A stretch of 7,021 nucleotides of DNA from Firmicutes bacterium UBA6226 (lineage in GTDB: Bacteria; Bacillota_A; Clostridia; Peptostreptococcales; Acidaminobacteraceae): contig DJWQ01000070.1 in assembly GCA_002441045.1 (NCBI GenBank), positions 1 through 7,021 on the forward strand. The letters are read 5' to 3'. Below, piece by piece: positions 5,853 to 7,021 of this stretch; position 1 is the stretch's first letter, and the number at the start of each line of letters is the position of its first letter. The notes under the pieces were generated by a model. The model was given only the letters and a program-made list of their open reading frames with translations. It made no database searches and had not been told where the DNA came from. The position numbers were made by a program, and so were the translations under genes.

Positions 5853-6646
5853 GTAATAGGTTCCCCTTTCATTTCTGCAATTTTCGAATTTGATGTTTTA
5901 TTTTTCTCTTCATTTTTTACCAGTAGTAAGACCTTTGAAGGTCTTAAACTCTCTATATAGAGCTGATACTCCCTACCGTATTTAGAAAAGCTTGTTGCAT
6001 ATAGCTTGTGATCTGATAATAATTTTACAAACCACATTGGTAATGTTTTTCCAGCTTTAACTTCCATTAGCCATTTGCCATCATCTATGAGCTGGTCGCC
6101 ATAATCACCATATTCAAGCCCAAGATCGTATCGTCTCGTTCTAATATTGGTATCAAAGGTCACTCTAAAATCACCAGTAAAAAAGGCTTGTCGATCGTAT
6201 GCGATATAGACGATCGGTTTAAGATCGTATTGATGCAACATAAAGTTAATTTCCTTCAATACTTGTCTGTTTTGATACGGTTTGCTTTCAGGTATCTCGT
6301 TGGAAGCTAAAAACGCATACGCTTCATCAAGTAACAGTGTCGTTCTTCTTTTGTTGACCAATCCTTTGTATTTTTTCTTTATTTCAAGAAAAACTTTTGA
6401 TTCAAGTTCTGGTACACCATAAGCACGTAGTCTCAATTTTTCTTTGTAGATGGGCTTTGATAACGACTTTTTTATTAAGTCATCATTTGGTGTATCACAA
6501 TATAAATTACTGATGGTGTAAAAACCATTTTTTACATTGTAAGGATCTAACTCCATGTTGTCTTCAATCAATTTAAGGATCGTTTCATAGGTTTCTTGAT
6601 CAACAATGAATTTTTTCTCGTATCGATTAAAAACTTCTATACTCAT
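5810..6646 (-). CDS. Polyphosphate polymerase (VTC domain) protein
   Basis: Cytoplasmic protein of 278 residues of the VTC/CYTH tunnel-fold group (PF09359), whose eukaryotic member Vtc4 makes polyphosphate from ATP. Basic and acidic residues that line the tunnel in this family are all visible: R8-Y-E-K-K12 at the start; YCDT (49-52); K70 with R72 and R74 in KEKLRLRAYG; E88 and K90-K92 in LEIKKKYKG; K99-R100-R101; R152 in AYDRQAF; R161 with D165 in RVTFDTNIR; E195 and K197 in LMEVKAG; and K222 in SFSKYGREY. This argues for an active enzyme. No membrane segment is present, unlike eukaryotic VTC complexes, so the DUF4956 product encoded next may supply it (inference). Residues 236-278 are an extra, partly basic tail, and its last codons overlap the DUF4956 gene. 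ATG at 6646 has AGGAGGG 4 bp upstream. It is the first gene of the operon and divergent from a response regulator. Confidence 0.9.
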   Translation of the reverse strand: MSIEVFNRYEKKFIVDQETYETILKLIEDNMELDPYNVKNGFYTISNLYCDTPNDDLIKKSLSKPIYKEKLRLRAYGVPELESKVFLEIKKKYKGLVNKRRTTLLLDEAYAFLASNEIPESKPYQNRQVLKEINFMLHQYDLKPIVYIAYDRQAFFTGDFRVTFDTNIRTRRYDLGLEYGDYGDQLIDDGKWLMEVKAGKTLPMWFVKLLSDHKLYATSFSKYGREYQLYIESLRPSKVLLLVKNEEKNKTSNSKIAEMKGEPITCLNPYLPQQQAAR

Positions 6647-6682
6647 AAAACCCTCCTGGCAATTTTCGTTTGATTTAATGTC

Positions 6683-6715
6683 ATTATAAAATTCTTTCCT
6701 TTAACGAACCTTAAA
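6683..6715 (-). promoter_or_regulatory. Promoter of the VTC-DUF4956-CotH operon with response-regulator-type box
   Basis: On the minus strand, TTTAAGG-TTCG-TTAAAGG (6715-6698) is a 7-4-7 direct repeat with 11-bp phasing. Nine bases later comes a perfect -10, TATAAT (6688-6683). No TTGACA-like -35 exists at the normal distance, because the box occupies that position. This is the arrangement of PhoB/PhoP-activated promoters. The predicted start near 6676 leaves a leader of about 30 bases with AGGAGGG before the ATG at 6646. Confidence 0.65.
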
Positions 6716-6759
6716 GTGATAAAATATTTTAAATCAACGGTTTTAAGGTTCATTAAAGG
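6698..6759. repeat. 18-bp inverted repeat between the divergent VTC and response-regulator genes
   Basis: The arms at 6698-6715 and 6742-6759 are reverse complements at 17 of 18 positions, separated by 26 bp of A/T-rich DNA that includes the 10-bp palindrome AAAATATTTT (6721-6730). Each arm is itself a 7-4-7 direct repeat reading toward the nearest gene. A long hairpin in RNA is unlikely to be the purpose, since both predicted promoters fire outward from the arms; two operators facing away from each other fit better. Confidence 0.85.
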
Positions 6760-6774
6760 TAGGCTTGCTATTCT
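6742..6774 (+). promoter_or_regulatory. Response-regulator-type box and -10-like element facing the response regulator gene
   Basis: TTTAAGG-TTCA-TTAAAGG (6742-6759) is followed after 9 bp by TATTCT (6769-6774), four of six matches to the -10 consensus. The spacing is identical to that on the VTC side. Transcription would start near 6781, with a leader of about 55 bases. The layout predicts autoregulation of the response regulator. Confidence 0.5.
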
Positions 6775-6791
6775 AAATCTATAAAATCGGG

Positions 6792-6797
6792 TATAAT
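6792..6797 (+). promoter_or_regulatory. Second -10 element (TATAAT) for the response regulator gene
   Basis: A perfect TATAAT preceded by GGG, about 40 bp before the ATG. The best -35-like match, TTGCTA at 6765-6770, lies 21 bp away, which is too far, so its strength is unclear. It could give basal expression independent of the box at 6742-6759. Confidence 0.45.
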
Positions 6798-6836
6798 AAG
6801 TAGGAATTATTATAGAGACCAACCTAGGAGGTAATC

Positions 6837-7021
6837 ATGAGAATTTTACTGGTCGAAGATGAAAAGCATCTGGCTGAAGCAATCTCACAAATCCTAAAAA
6901 AGAACAATTACACCGTAGATATGGTTTACGACGGAGAAGATGGGCTGGATTATGCACTGAGCGATATATACGATTTAATTTTGTTGGATATCATGTTGCC
7001 AAAATTAAATGGAATTGAGGT
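6837..7021 (+). CDS. Response regulator, receiver domain (OmpR/PhoB-like), 3' end beyond window
   Basis: First 61 residues of a two-component response regulator: MRILLVEDEKHLAEAISQIL, then a segment ending LILLDIMLPKLNGIE. The acidic pocket E7-D8 and the phosphate-accepting D51 in LLDIMLPKLNG are present. The receiver sequence is typical of OmpR/PhoB-type regulators, but the output domain is cut off, so the subfamily is inferred. ATG at 6837 has TAGGAGGT 4 bp upstream. It is divergent from the VTC gene and shares its regulatory gap. A sensor kinase gene is expected just downstream, outside the window. The 7-4-7 repeats in the gap suit an OmpR-type dimer binding head to tail and suggest that this protein controls both directions. 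Confidence 0.93.
   Translation, partial: MRILLVEDEKHLAEAISQILKKNNYTVDMVYDGEDGLDYALSDIYDLILLDIMLPKLNGIE

Overview
The window looks like chromosomal DNA of a low-GC Bacillota, probably a Clostridia-like organism. The evidence is the A+T-rich intergenic DNA, strong AGGAGG-type ribosome binding sites, a TGnTATAAT extended -10 element, and the gene content (a CotH-type lipoprotein, a DUF3784-like membrane protein, and a NitT/TauT ABC importer with a lipoprotein binding subunit). I cannot name a genus from the sequence. No RNA gene, insertion sequence, CRISPR array or origin was seen.

Layout. Seven genes lie on the minus strand and are complete except the last one at the left edge. One gene starts on the plus strand at the right edge. 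Reading in transcription order from the right: a polyphosphate-polymerase (VTC-domain) gene at 6646-5810, overlapping a DUF4956 membrane protein (5852-5166), then a CotH-kinase-family lipoprotein (5129-3510). Next come a four-helix membrane protein with a PH-like tail (3416-2679), a MarR-family regulator (2635-2189) and a thioredoxin-like protein (2155-1826). An intrinsic terminator at 1787-1759 closes this run. Past it, a fresh promoter (1682-1651) drives an ABC importer: a lipoprotein substrate-binding protein (1610-618), then its permease (612 to beyond base 1). The ATPase is presumably outside the window. Divergently on the right, from 6837, is the start of a response regulator whose output domain is cut off.

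The most notable part is the control DNA. The 190-bp gap between the VTC gene and the response regulator holds an 18-bp inverted repeat (one mismatch). Each arm, read toward its own gene, is a 7-4-7 direct repeat (TTTAAGG-TTCR-TTAAAGG), the layout of PhoB/OmpR-type response-regulator boxes. A -10-like hexamer follows exactly 9 bp after each arm. A degenerate third copy (TTTAATA-CTTT-TTTAAGA, again 9 bp from a TATAAC) sits before the PH-tail membrane-protein gene. This suggests that the response regulator controls itself, the VTC-DUF4956-CotH operon and the PH-tail protein as one envelope/polyphosphate regulon. The VTC, DUF4956 and CotH products would place a polyphosphate polymerase inside the cell, a membrane partner in the bilayer and an atypical kinase fold outside. 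The joint function is inferred, not shown.
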